Assembly (NCBI RefSeq): GCF_020832325.1
Contig: NZ_JAFIEU010000050.1
Coordinates: 62,001 to 126,000 of the forward strand
Direction: 5' to 3'
DNA length: 64,000 nucleotides
DNA from: Lunatimonas sp.
GTDB taxonomy: Bacteria; Bacteroidota; Bacteroidia; Cytophagales; Cyclobacteriaceae
Part shown: positions 44,488 to 53,203 of the stretch, piece by piece
How positions within the stretch are numbered: the first letter of the stretch is position 1
Layout: every line of letters starts with the position of its first letter
Program-made: the position numbers and the translations under genes
The notes under the pieces: generated by a model
Databases searched by the model: none
What the model was told of the DNA's origin: nothing
What the model saw: the letters and a program-made list of their open reading frames with translations, nothing else

Positions 44488-46429
44488 CAAGCAGCTCTTA
44501 TTTTTTTTGTGGATGCTGGTCTGGGGTGCCCTCTCTGCATATGGCCAGCAAATACCCCAAGGCCAGCAACAGGGGCAGCAAAGGCCGCCGCAAGGAACCG
44601 AGGACGGAGACGCTCCAAGGAGGGGACTGTTGGATGACTCCACCCAGATGGTTTATGGCCCCAAGACCTCCCTGTTTTATTACGAAAAGTTTTTGAGATA
44701 CAACCGGTTTGAACAAGTAGAAGTGGATACCTCGCTGACGGGTTTTCACAATTACGAACCGGTGGCCAATACGTGGTACAAATACCAGGATTTGGGAAAT
44801 CTAGGTAGTGCTGCGAAGCCGGTGTTCTATGAGGTCCCTCGGCAGATCGGCCGGACCTCCGGATTTCATGCCTACGATCTATATCATAATTCTGCGGATA
44901 GTGTCCAATATTTCAATACCAAATCTCCCTATACCCAGCTCAATGCGTTTTTTGGAGGGGGAAACAGGAATAAGCTAGATATTGCATTTACAAGAAATAT
45001 TACGCCCAAGTGGAATGTAGGTATAAACTTCGGTACCATTCGGGCCCGAAAAATGCTAAACCCTACTCGTCGGGATGACAACATGGTGGTGAACGATTCG
45101 TATTCATTTCACACCAATTACCGATCGGATAACGACAAGTACTTCCTCTTGGCTGCCTTCACGCGTATGAAACACCGGGTAAATGAACAAGGAGGCATCA
45201 TACCGCCGGAAATAGACAATACCTCGCTGTATTTTACCTACGAAGATTCAAAGGTTTGGCTTCGCAACTCCCGGGCAACCGACCTGAGACAAGAATATAA
45301 GATTTATCACCAATACGAAATTCTGAAAGGATGGCAAGTCTATCATGTGTTTGATAAGAAGAAACAGGAAGTGACATTCTTTTCCCGTTTGGCTACCAGT
45401 GATTCTCTATTTTTTAATTCAAATCGATTTCATTCTTCCGATACCACACTTTTGCACAGCCGCAGAGATACCACGAATAACCAACATCATTTTTCGGAGT
45501 GGAAAAACGAGGTGGGATTTAAGGGGGATTTTGGTCCGGTCTATTACAATGCCTACCTGAAGCTGCGGACAGGAAGGATGGCAAGTATCTTTTTTGACAG
45601 CAATAATTCCTTTACGGAACTGTTTCTTGGTGGCTCTCTCCGCGGTGAAATCAACGAAAAATGGTCGTTTGAAGCAGAAGGTGAATACCTGCTACCGGAT
45701 GGCTACCGAGTTCAGGGGCTTTTCGTGTCCCCCTTCTTAGATTTGAGTTATACCAAGGCACTGTATCGACCCATGCTGGCCCAGGAGCGGTATAGAGGTA
45801 ACCACTTCCGTTGGGACCATTCTTTTTCCAGTATTGGTGTAGACCAAGCAAAAGGGGTGATCAAAGTGGATCTTCCCAATTTCCGCCTTAGACCCAACCT
45901 GACCATCAACCGAATCAACAATTACATCTTCTACAATCAAGAGGCGCTGCCTACGCAGGCCACCGGGGAGGCATTCATGGTGATGCCCGGTGTAAACTAC
46001 CACCTCATTTTTTCCGGAAAATTTCACTGGCAGACCGAATTGGTATATACTGCGATCACGGGCGGAGCGGCAGATGCTTTCCGAATCCCCGATCTTTTTG
46101 CCAATACCCGTTTCTTTTTCGACGGGCCATTGTTCAACGACAACGTGTATGTGCAGCTAGGGCTGGAGGGTAGGTACAGAAGCGATAACTTTGCGGACGC
46201 TTATATGCCTGCTACCCAACAGTTTTACCTACAGGATCACTTTAATGTGTTTGCCTATCCCGTGGTCGATGTCTTCTTAAATTTTCGTATCAACCGAACT
46301 CGGGTACTTTTCCGGTACAACCACCTAAACGCCGGCATGATGGCACAAAACGGATATTTTGTGACTCCCTATTTCACTGGTTTGAAACAAAGTTTGGATT
46401 TGGGTATCACATGGGCTTTCTTTGATTAG
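44480..46429 (+). CDS. Putative outer-membrane porin (Porin_10 family)
   Basis: A 649-residue outer-membrane beta barrel. Signal peptide (LFFLWMLVWGALSAYGQ) is followed by a Gln/Pro-rich low-complexity segment (about 24-50) and then alternating strands. Family-like stretches: YNRFEQVEVDTSLTGFHNYE, NLGSAAKPVFYE and a C-terminus closing in LDLGITWAFFD. Start codon is GTG at 44480, overlapping lpxK by eight bases. The Gln-rich N-terminal segment is unusual. Channel specificity is not visible; co-expression with a lipid A enzyme suggests a general outer-membrane protein. Confidence 0.85.
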   Translation: MNNKQLLFFLWMLVWGALSAYGQQIPQGQQQGQQRPPQGTEDGDAPRRGLLDDSTQMVYGPKTSLFYYEKFLRYNRFEQVEVDTSLTGFHNYEPVANTWYKYQDLGNLGSAAKPVFYEVPRQIGRTSGFHAYDLYHNSADSVQYFNTKSPYTQLNAFFGGGNRNKLDIAFTRNITPKWNVGINFGTIRARKMLNPTRRDDNMVVNDSYSFHTNYRSDNDKYFLLAAFTRMKHRVNEQGGIIPPEIDNTSLYFTYEDSKVWLRNSRATDLRQEYKIYHQYEILKGWQVYHVFDKKKQEVTFFSRLATSDSLFFNSNRFHSSDTTLLHSRRDTTNNQHHFSEWKNEVGFKGDFGPVYYNAYLKLRTGRMASIFFDSNNSFTELFLGGSLRGEINEKWSFEAEGEYLLPDGYRVQGLFVSPFLDLSYTKALYRPMLAQERYRGNHFRWDHSFSSIGVDQAKGVIKVDLPNFRLRPNLTINRINNYIFYNQEALPTQATGEAFMVMPGVNYHLIFSGKFHWQTELVYTAITGGAADAFRIPDLFANTRFFFDGPLFNDNVYVQLGLEGRYRSDNFADAYMPATQQFYLQDHFNVFAYPVVDVFLNFRINRTRVLFRYNHLNAGMMAQNGYFVTPYFTGLKQSLDLGITWAFFD

Positions 46430-46433
46430 TAAG

Positions 46434-47045
46434 ATGAATTGGCAAGACACCACGAAGCAAAAGATGTTGCACCTGCAATTGCCCACAGACCCACGCTGGG
46501 TGGATGTGGCCAAGATGAGCTTGGCGGATATTCTGGTGGACCATGCATATTGCGAGCAGAAGGCAGCTTCTTCCTGCATTTCGCTCATCGTCCGGTTTCC
46601 CGAGCTGGAAAAACTGGTGGAAGTATTGACTCCTGTAGTGGCAGAGGAATGGGAGCATTTTGAACGCGTCATGAAGCAGCTAAAAAAGCGTCGGCTGCCC
46701 TTTGGCAAGCCTAGAAAGGATGAGTACGTGGCCAAGTTGCAACAGTTTATCGTCAAGGGAGGCAGCCGTATGGAGCATTTGACAGAACATCTCCTTATGA
46801 ACGCTCTGATCGAAGCGAGGAGCTGTGAGCGTTTTAAACTGCTGTGGAAAAACCTCGAAGACGAAGAACTCAAAGCCTTTTATTACGAGTTGATGGTCTC
46901 TGAGGCAGGGCATTATGTGAACTTTATCGATTTGGCTAAAACGTATTATCCAATCGAAAAAGTAGAAAAGCGCTGGAGTGAATGGCTGGCTTATGAAAAG
47001 GAAGTCATGAAGAATCTGGAAATAAGAGGTGATCGCATGCATTGA
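46434..47045 (+). CDS. miaE: tRNA-(ms2io6A) hydroxylase
   Basis: A 203-residue di-iron monooxygenase that hydroxylates the isopentenyl group of ms2i6A37 in tRNA. Ferritin-like ligands are arranged as expected: DHAYCEQKAASSCISL, VAEEWEHFERVMKQL (ExxH), GSRMEHLTEHLLMNALIEARSCERF and YYELMVSEAGHYVNFI (ExxH). Start ATG 46434 fits the family; a TTG 12 bases earlier overlaps the porin stop. It sits last in the lpxK - porin - miaE cluster. Confidence 0.93.
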   Translation: MNWQDTTKQKMLHLQLPTDPRWVDVAKMSLADILVDHAYCEQKAASSCISLIVRFPELEKLVEVLTPVVAEEWEHFERVMKQLKKRRLPFGKPRKDEYVAKLQQFIVKGGSRMEHLTEHLLMNALIEARSCERFKLLWKNLEDEELKAFYYELMVSEAGHYVNFIDLAKTYYPIEKVEKRWSEWLAYEKEVMKNLEIRGDRMH

Positions 47046-47120
47046 TAATTTCCATAAATGCGTAATATTAGGCTGGCAATGTTCGAAATGAAGTGAGAAA
47101 TGTCCTAAATTGAACGACTG

Positions 47121-48365
47121 ATGAATTTGTTCGAAAATGTGCGAGAAGCCCTGCGATCTGTACAGGCTAATCTTTTGAGAACCATATTGACGGGTTTGAT
47201 CATAGCGGTAGGCATCACCTCGTTGGTAGGCATGCTTACTGCCATAGACGCCATGAAAGCCCAAATAGAAGAAAGTCTTTCCGGATTTGGTTCCAATAAT
47301 TTTACCCTGCGCTCTAGAGGGATTTCGGGTGGGCGGGCAACTACTGCCGGTGTTGTCGAGAAGAATTATGCACCCATTACGTACCGGGAGGCAGTTGCTT
47401 TTCAGCAAAAGTATAATCAACGGGGGATTTCAACGGTTACAACCTTTGTGGGTGGCTCGGTAGAAGTGAAGCGTAAATCCAAAAAAACCAATCCCAATAG
47501 CCGAATTACCGGTGGAGATGAGCACTATTTTTTAGTCAATGGTATTAAGGTGGAAAAGGGCAGGAACTTCAGCAACGTAGAGCAGCAGTACGGGAACAAC
47601 GTGTGTGTGATTGGGACAGAGATTGCCAAGACGCTGTTTTCAAACGACGAGGATCCTATAAATGATTACATTTCTTTCTTTGGCAGAAGGTATACGATTG
47701 TGGGTGTAATGGAGGAGCAAGGAGGAGTGGGTGGCGATACCGGAGCGGACAGAGCTATTATCATTCCGTTGCTAAATGCCAAAAACCTAGATAAGCGCGG
47801 CACTTTTCGCTACACAGTTACCGTCACTACTTCTGATCCGTTAAAAATGGAATATGAAATGGGACAGGCTACTGGTATGATGCGCAGCGTGCGGGGAGAT
47901 GGTGTGGGAATGGAAGAGTCCTTCGAAGTGGTAAAGTCTCAGACGATCGGTGAGCGTTTGGAAGAGATAGCAGGCTTTCTTCGTATCGGAGGGTTTGGTA
48001 TAGGATTTATAACGCTACTGGGCGCAGCCATTGGCCTGATGAACATCATGTTGGTTTCGGTTACGGAGCGTACCCGCGAAATCGGGATTCGCAAGGCGCT
48101 GGGCGCTACACCTCTTCGTATACGGCAGCAGTTTTTAATTGAAGCCATTGTCATCTGCATATTGGGTGGTATCTTAGGGGTAATCATGGGGATTTCTATC
48201 GGCAATGTGGTTGGTAATTTGGTGGGACCGGGAGGTTTTCTCATACCTTGGCTTTGGATTATAGTAGCCTTTTGTATCTGTGTCTTGGTGGGCTTGCTTT
48301 CTGGCTATATCCCCGCCTACAAAGCAAGCCGATTGGATCCCATAGAATCATTGCGATACGAGTAA
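47121..48365 (+). CDS. ABC transporter permease, MacB/FtsX type
   Basis: A 414-residue inner-membrane protein: TM1 near 20-42 ([21 protein letters not shown]), a periplasmic MacB-like domain (about 45-275, with [13 protein letters not shown] and [18 protein letters not shown]), then three C-terminal helices with the FtsX core [28 protein letters not shown] and the ending [19 protein letters not shown]. Such permeases export lipoproteins, peptides or antibiotics with a separate or fused ATPase. No ATP-binding cassette is encoded here, so the ATPase must lie elsewhere. The GMC oxidoreductase starts ten bases downstream. Confidence 0.92.
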   Translation: MNLFENVREALRSVQANLLRTILTGLIIAVGITSLVGMLTAIDAMKAQIEESLSGFGSNNFTLRSRGISGGRATTAGVVEKNYAPITYREAVAFQQKYNQRGISTVTTFVGGSVEVKRKSKKTNPNSRITGGDEHYFLVNGIKVEKGRNFSNVEQQYGNNVCVIGTEIAKTLFSNDEDPINDYISFFGRRYTIVGVMEEQGGVGGDTGADRAIIIPLLNAKNLDKRGTFRYTVTVTTSDPLKMEYEMGQATGMMRSVRGDGVGMEESFEVVKSQTIGERLEEIAGFLRIGGFGIGFITLLGAAIGLMNIMLVSVTERTREIGIRKALGATPLRIRQQFLIEAIVICILGGILGVIMGISIGNVVGNLVGPGGFLIPWLWIIVAFCICVLVGLLSGYIPAYKASRLDPIESLRYE

Positions 48366-48375
48366 TATTGATACC

Positions 48376-50064
48376 ATGAATGACCATACGTACGACGCCA
48401 TTGTGGTTGGTTCCGGAATTAGCGGAGGCTGGGCTGCGAAGGAACTATGTGAAAAAGGACTGAAAACCCTTGTATTAGAGCGGGGAAGAGATGTAGTTCA
48501 CCGGGAGGACTACCCGACCATGCATACGCACCCTTGGGAATTTCCACTAAGGGGCGCCCTTCCGCTATCTGTCAGAAAGGAAAACCCCGTGGTTTCCCGG
48601 TGTTATGCTTTTCGGGATGATGCGGATCATTTCTTTGTAAAAGATAAAGAGCATCCTTATGTACAGGACCAACCCTTTGACTGGATCAGAGGCTATCAGG
48701 TGGGCGGAAAATCCCTACTTTGGGCTAGACAGGTGCAGCGATGGAGTAAATACGACTTTGAAGGGCCAGGAAGAGACGGATTTGCGGTAGATTGGCCTAT
48801 CCGTTACGATGACTTGGCTCCTTGGTACAGCTACGTTGAGCGGTTTGTTGGCGTCAGTGGAAATAAGGACGGATTAGACACACTGCCGGATGGAGAGTTT
48901 TTGCCCGCATGGGAAATGAATAAACTGGAACGAGACATTCAGCAGCGCATCGTAGCGGCCTATCCTGACCGGAAGTTTGTCATCGGCCGCTGTGCCCACC
49001 TAACAGAACCAGCAGAACACCATACCCGCTTGGGAAGGGGTCAGTGCATGGCCCGTAGCCTGTGTCAAAGAGGCTGTCCCTTTGGTGCCTATTTTAGTTC
49101 CAACGCCGCCACATTGCCGGCAGCGGCATTGACAGGCAACCTGACCATGCGACCTCACTCTGTGGTGCATTCCCTGATTTATGACGATCAAAAGGAAAAA
49201 GTTACCGGTGTTCGTGTCATCGATTCCGAAACCCTAGAAACCACGGAGTTTTTTGCCAAGGTTATCTTTGTCAATGCTTCTGCATTGAACTCCAACCTCA
49301 TTTTGTTGAATTCTATTTCCAACCGTTTCCCCAACGGGCTTGGAAACGACAATGGGTTGTTAGGTAAATATGTGGCGTTTCATAATTATCGGGGAAGCAT
49401 TTCTGCCAGTGCGGACCGGCATTTAGACTCCTATTACTACGGTAGACGACCTACCGCAGTCATGCTGCCCAATTTTAGGAATGTCAAAAAACAGGAGATG
49501 GATTTTCTTCGTGGCTACATGACGTTTTATTCTGCCAGCAGAAAAGGTTGGGGTGGAGCAAGGAACGAGCCTTTTGGTCCTGGCTTCAAAGAGGCAAACT
49601 CGGAACTAGGCGATTGGTCTGTGTATATGATGATGCAGGGAGAGACCATACCCAAGGAGGAAAGTCGAGTCTATTTAGATGCTGATCAAACGGATCGATG
49701 GGGCATGCCCCTCTTACGGGTAGACGTGGGCTATGACGACAACGACGAGAAATCCCTAAAGGACTTTTTGGAACAGGGAGTAGCCATGTTGGAGACGGCA
49801 GGCTGCTATGGGATTTCTACGCGAGATAGCAAACAGGCCCCTGGATTGGATATCCACGAGATGGGTGGCGTACGCATGGGTAGGGATCCGAAAACCTCAT
49901 TGCTGAACGGCTGGAATCAGATGCACTTGTGTAAAAACGTATTTGTCACCGATGGAGCCTGCATGACCTCTACCGGCACCCAAAACCCCTCCATTACCTA
50001 CATGGCGCTTACCGCTAGGGCAGTAGATTATGCGGCTACTGAATTGAAGAAAGGGGAGTTATAG
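48376..50064 (+). CDS. GMC-family FAD-dependent oxidoreductase
   Basis: A 562-residue flavoprotein oxidising an alcohol or sugar. FAD site at the N-terminus: DAIVVGSGISGGWAAKELCEKG with LVLERGRD. The substrate-domain motif is GGKSLLWARQVQRW; the C-terminal GMC_oxred_C portion has DIHEMGGVRMG (catalytic His region) and TDGACMTSTGTQNPSITYMAL. It resembles the membrane-associated gluconate/sorbose-dehydrogenase-type large subunits, but the small gluconate-2-dehydrogenase-like subunit that often precedes these is absent. No signal peptide is evident. Its operon partner is an ABC permease, an odd pairing. Substrate unknown. Confidence 0.92.
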   Translation: MNDHTYDAIVVGSGISGGWAAKELCEKGLKTLVLERGRDVVHREDYPTMHTHPWEFPLRGALPLSVRKENPVVSRCYAFRDDADHFFVKDKEHPYVQDQPFDWIRGYQVGGKSLLWARQVQRWSKYDFEGPGRDGFAVDWPIRYDDLAPWYSYVERFVGVSGNKDGLDTLPDGEFLPAWEMNKLERDIQQRIVAAYPDRKFVIGRCAHLTEPAEHHTRLGRGQCMARSLCQRGCPFGAYFSSNAATLPAAALTGNLTMRPHSVVHSLIYDDQKEKVTGVRVIDSETLETTEFFAKVIFVNASALNSNLILLNSISNRFPNGLGNDNGLLGKYVAFHNYRGSISASADRHLDSYYYGRRPTAVMLPNFRNVKKQEMDFLRGYMTFYSASRKGWGGARNEPFGPGFKEANSELGDWSVYMMMQGETIPKEESRVYLDADQTDRWGMPLLRVDVGYDDNDEKSLKDFLEQGVAMLETAGCYGISTRDSKQAPGLDIHEMGGVRMGRDPKTSLLNGWNQMHLCKNVFVTDGACMTSTGTQNPSITYMALTARAVDYAATELKKGEL

Positions 50065-50332
50065 TAGTTAAGCAGGAAATTTCCATATAGCATTTGCTTG
50101 GGCAAAGCTTGCCTGAAAGGAATGTTTATGCCACTACTTTAGAGTATACCTTTTTCATAGTGTGGAAAAATATTTTTTTGTAAGTAAAACAATCTTTTAC
50201 AACGCTTCTCCGTATAAGAAAGTCAAATCCTTAGTTTATTTGGGTATTACGGTATTATCAAAAATATTTATGGAACCCATAAGTATTCTTTGACTAAATC
50301 CGTATGATGTTTCAAGTTTATAGAAAGATTGT

Positions 50333-51670
50333 ATGACTGCTCAAAAACTTGTATTTAACACGCTTAGTCCCTTGGTGCAATTTATCCAAAAGAGCACCTT
50401 CAGCTCCTTTTTGCTTTTCTTCTCCGCCTTATTGGCGTTGATTCTGGCAAACTCCCCAGCAAATGAGTCTATTCAATGGTTGCTTAGCCAACGAATAGGC
50501 TTTACCATTGGGGATTTCAGTGTATACAAATCGCTGTTGCTTTGGATTAACGATGGGCTGATGTCGATTTTCTTCTTTGTGGTAGGGCTGGAACTGAAGC
50601 GGGAAATTATCGCTGGGGAACTGTCTAACCCAAAAAATGTACTGTTGCCCATTGTGGCTGCCATTGGCGGCATGGTTTTTCCGGCATTGATTTATGTTGC
50701 CATGAATAGCGGGGGGAATCCGGCATCCATGAGTGGCTGGGGGATTCCGATGGCTACGGACATTGCCTTTGCGCTCGGAGTATTGTACCTATTGGGCCCA
50801 AAAGTTCCCATACAGCTAAAGGTCTTCCTAACAGCCCTAGCGATCATAGACGACTTGGGTGCGGTACTAATTGTAGCATTGTTTTATACTTCGGAAATCT
50901 CTCTGGTGAATTTGAGTTATGGTGCTTCGCTTTTTGTACTGATGATTGTATTAAATCTTCTCGGCGTCCGAAATGTCCTGTTATATGCGGTTTTGGGGAT
51001 CGGTGGTGTGTGGCTGGCTACCCTGCTATCAGGGGTTCACGCGACTGTCGCAGCTGTTTTGGTGGCTTCGATTATTCCAGCTGATAGAAGAGTAGACAAG
51101 GCCCGCTACCTAGATGCGATCTCTGATCTCACAGAGAAGTTCAAAATTGCCAACAAGGCCAAAAACGATAAATACCTTCTTTCCCCCGACGAGGAAAACA
51201 TCATCGGCGAGATCAAGAGGTTGTCCAAGGCCTCTATTTCACCGCTTCAACGCTTAGAGAGAAGCATGCATGGCTTGGTGGTTTTTGTAGTGATGCCTAT
51301 TTTCGCCTTGGCGAATGCGGGTGTCGTCATTGAGAGTGATTGGCTGGAAATGATCAGCAGCCAAGTGGCTTTAGGCGTTGGGCTCGGATTGGTGGTTGGG
51401 AAATTAACGGGAATCTTCGGTCTATCAATGCTGGGTATCAAACTAGGCTGGTTTAAAAAGCCGAAAGGGATCAATACCTTGATGATGTTGGGGATTTCTC
51501 TGCTTGCTGCCATTGGTTTTACCATGTCCCTGTTTATCAATTCCTTGGCCTTTGACGATCCTACCATGATCGGTCAAGCTAAGATGGGGATTTTGATGGC
51601 TTCCCTGGTTTCTGGTTTTGCGGGCTACCTGATTCTTAAAAAGGCAATCAAAGGCAGCACGAAAGCCTAG
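50333..51670 (+). CDS. nhaA: Na+/H+ antiporter NhaA
   Basis: A 445-residue inner-membrane antiporter exchanging Na+ for H+. NhaA features: NDGLMSIFFFVVGLELKREIIAGEL (TM2-3), GWGIPMATDIAFALGVLYLLG, LKVFLTALAIIDDLGAVLIVALFY (the Asp-Asp ion site) and the closing VSGFAGYLIL. A loop of about 50 residues between TM8 and TM9 (DKYLLSPDEENIIGEIKRL) is longer than in E. coli, where the protein has 388 residues. The start codon choice GTATG: ATG at 50333. It stands alone with 268 bases of non-coding upstream. Confidence 0.95.
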   Translation: MTAQKLVFNTLSPLVQFIQKSTFSSFLLFFSALLALILANSPANESIQWLLSQRIGFTIGDFSVYKSLLLWINDGLMSIFFFVVGLELKREIIAGELSNPKNVLLPIVAAIGGMVFPALIYVAMNSGGNPASMSGWGIPMATDIAFALGVLYLLGPKVPIQLKVFLTALAIIDDLGAVLIVALFYTSEISLVNLSYGASLFVLMIVLNLLGVRNVLLYAVLGIGGVWLATLLSGVHATVAAVLVASIIPADRRVDKARYLDAISDLTEKFKIANKAKNDKYLLSPDEENIIGEIKRLSKASISPLQRLERSMHGLVVFVVMPIFALANAGVVIESDWLEMISSQVALGVGLGLVVGKLTGIFGLSMLGIKLGWFKKPKGINTLMMLGISLLAAIGFTMSLFINSLAFDDPTMIGQAKMGILMASLVSGFAGYLILKKAIKGSTKA

Positions 51671-51768
51671 CAAAACTGCCTGAAAAAACAGTCAACCGCG
51701 GTGCAGCTACAGTTCTATCATGGAAATCAGTAGCTGCCCGCGATTGCACCAATTGGTTTGGGGACGTA

Positions 51769-51969
51769 TTAGGAGGCTACTAGTTTTCGATCATCGGGTC
51801 GAAAAGACCAGGAAACGGAGATCAATACAAGCAGCAATACGGGTCCAAAATAATCGCTCCAAGGGTCTTGATTGGCCAAATGGGAGAAAACCGCACCGCT
51901 CATCAAAAAGAAAAAGCCTGCGTAAGCCCATTCTTTGATCAATGGATATATGGAGTTTGGATTTCGAAT
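51769..51969 (-). pseudogene. Decayed DoxX-like membrane protein fragment
   Basis: Translated on minus this region reads about 65 residues: YPLIKEWAYAGFFFLMSGAV, FSHLANQDPWSDYFGPVLLL and SWSFRPDDRK, which matches the C-terminal half of DoxX-like small membrane proteins (usual length about 130). A stop lies at its 5' side (TGA at 51970-51972) and no start codon or N-terminal half is recognisable farther up. It is therefore a truncated remnant. The rest of 51671-52045 holds nothing I can identify. Alternative frames here (60 residues on minus, 72 on plus) show no family features. Confidence 0.7.
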
Positions 51970-52045
51970 TCAATGCCGGTTTTCTAGACCTGTTGAGTGG
52001 AATACTTCAGAGCAGGCAGACAGCTATCGCAAGTAATCAAAGGGT

Positions 52046-53074
52046 TTATTTGCCTAGCAATTCTTCCAACGCAAATTCCGTCAACATTTCGTGGTTTCCT
52101 TCGAATACTGTGATTCGAAGGTTGCCGGATTCCTTGACTAAGCAGATACGTCTCCTGTCTATGGAGCCAAAATCTCCCAATGGCTGACGTCGTTCCAGCA
52201 GCATTAGTTTTTCAGCATCAGATACGTAGCTCCCTGCATCGGTAATTCCCTGATCGGAAAGAAGTTTGTTGTAGAAATTGATGGAGTGGGTAAATGGTAC
52301 ACTCCCTTGAATACCATCGTAAATTCCCGCATAAATATGCAGCTCGGTGTTGTCCAGTTTTTCGATAGGAGTGTTCCAAAAGAGAGGAGACCTATCCCTT
52401 GCACTTAGCGTGTCGAGTGTTGTATCCGATCCCGTACAAGCAAGGATATCGTTCGCATAGCGATTTTTTCGGATTTGGCTTTCGTGGTGCCAAGCAGCTA
52501 AGTCAGAAATGGAGGCCCAAGCGGAAAACTTCTTTATGGGGTGAGTTGACTTCATAAAGGTACTCAGCGTGGCATATCCGCCTCCACTCACCCCGATCAC
52601 GAATAGTTGCGATGTGTCCACAGGAGCGTTTTCCATGGCATAGCGAATGGCATCGTCGATATCATTCATTGCAAGTTCACTGCAACAGGCATCGATGCTT
52701 CGATTAGCACCCCGGAAGTCAGGGTGGATATAATTTACGTTTTTTTGCTGACAGAGAAGTGCTAGGTCGTCTTTTTGTTCATAGGTTCCGCTCCAAGTAT
52801 GCAGGCTAACAACGAGCGGTCTTAGGTCCGTCGATTTTGCCTTGTAGAAATAGGCTTTTTGCACCGAACCGTCTCTACTTGAGGGGATATCTATCAGCTC
52901 GAAATCTGAAGCCCAATGGCTATCCGAGGTATCATCAAATCGAATAGGGATGGTTGCTCCGTCTTTTCCATTCGTATCGTTCAAAATGGGTTGTTGTCTA
53001 CCATTCCCCTGATGATGAACTGCGAGCGCCAAATGGAACGATAAAACGATAGAGAAATAGCGAATCTTTTGCAT
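52046..53074 (-). CDS. Secreted alpha/beta hydrolase (prolyl oligopeptidase/esterase-like)
   Basis: A 342-residue serine hydrolase with a short signal-like N-terminus (YFSIVLSFHLALAVHHQ). Nucleophile elbow FVIGVSGGGYATL; the oxyanion-region strand is LRPLVVSLHTWSGTYE; acidic residue probably in YAGIYDGIQGSVPF; His in VFEGNHEML near the C-terminus. The sequence resembles the peptidase S9 or feruloyl-esterase-like branch. The promoter-like TTG, 20 bases, TAAATTTT lies upstream. It is divergent from the beta-helix protein and both may act on the same plant or algal glycan. Substrate unknown. Confidence 0.85.
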   Translation of the reverse strand: MQKIRYFSIVLSFHLALAVHHQGNGRQQPILNDTNGKDGATIPIRFDDTSDSHWASDFELIDIPSSRDGSVQKAYFYKAKSTDLRPLVVSLHTWSGTYEQKDDLALLCQQKNVNYIHPDFRGANRSIDACCSELAMNDIDDAIRYAMENAPVDTSQLFVIGVSGGGYATLSTFMKSTHPIKKFSAWASISDLAAWHHESQIRKNRYANDILACTGSDTTLDTLSARDRSPLFWNTPIEKLDNTELHIYAGIYDGIQGSVPFTHSINFYNKLLSDQGITDAGSYVSDAEKLMLLERRQPLGDFGSIDRRRICLVKESGNLRITVFEGNHEMLTEFALEELLGK

Positions 53075-53203
53075 AGAGTGATCAAAAGTTTTACATGATC
53101 GGGAGTGAAAATTTACGCTTTATGCGCATCTTTAACAATAAACTCACCTAAATAACCATCCTGATACCCCAAAATGGGTAATTGGGATACAAATAAACGA
53201 ACA

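Noticed and set aside
46680-47420. 246-codon minus-strand frame across miaE and the permease start
   Set aside because: It is antisense to two well-recognised genes, has no family features and bridges an intergenic gap.
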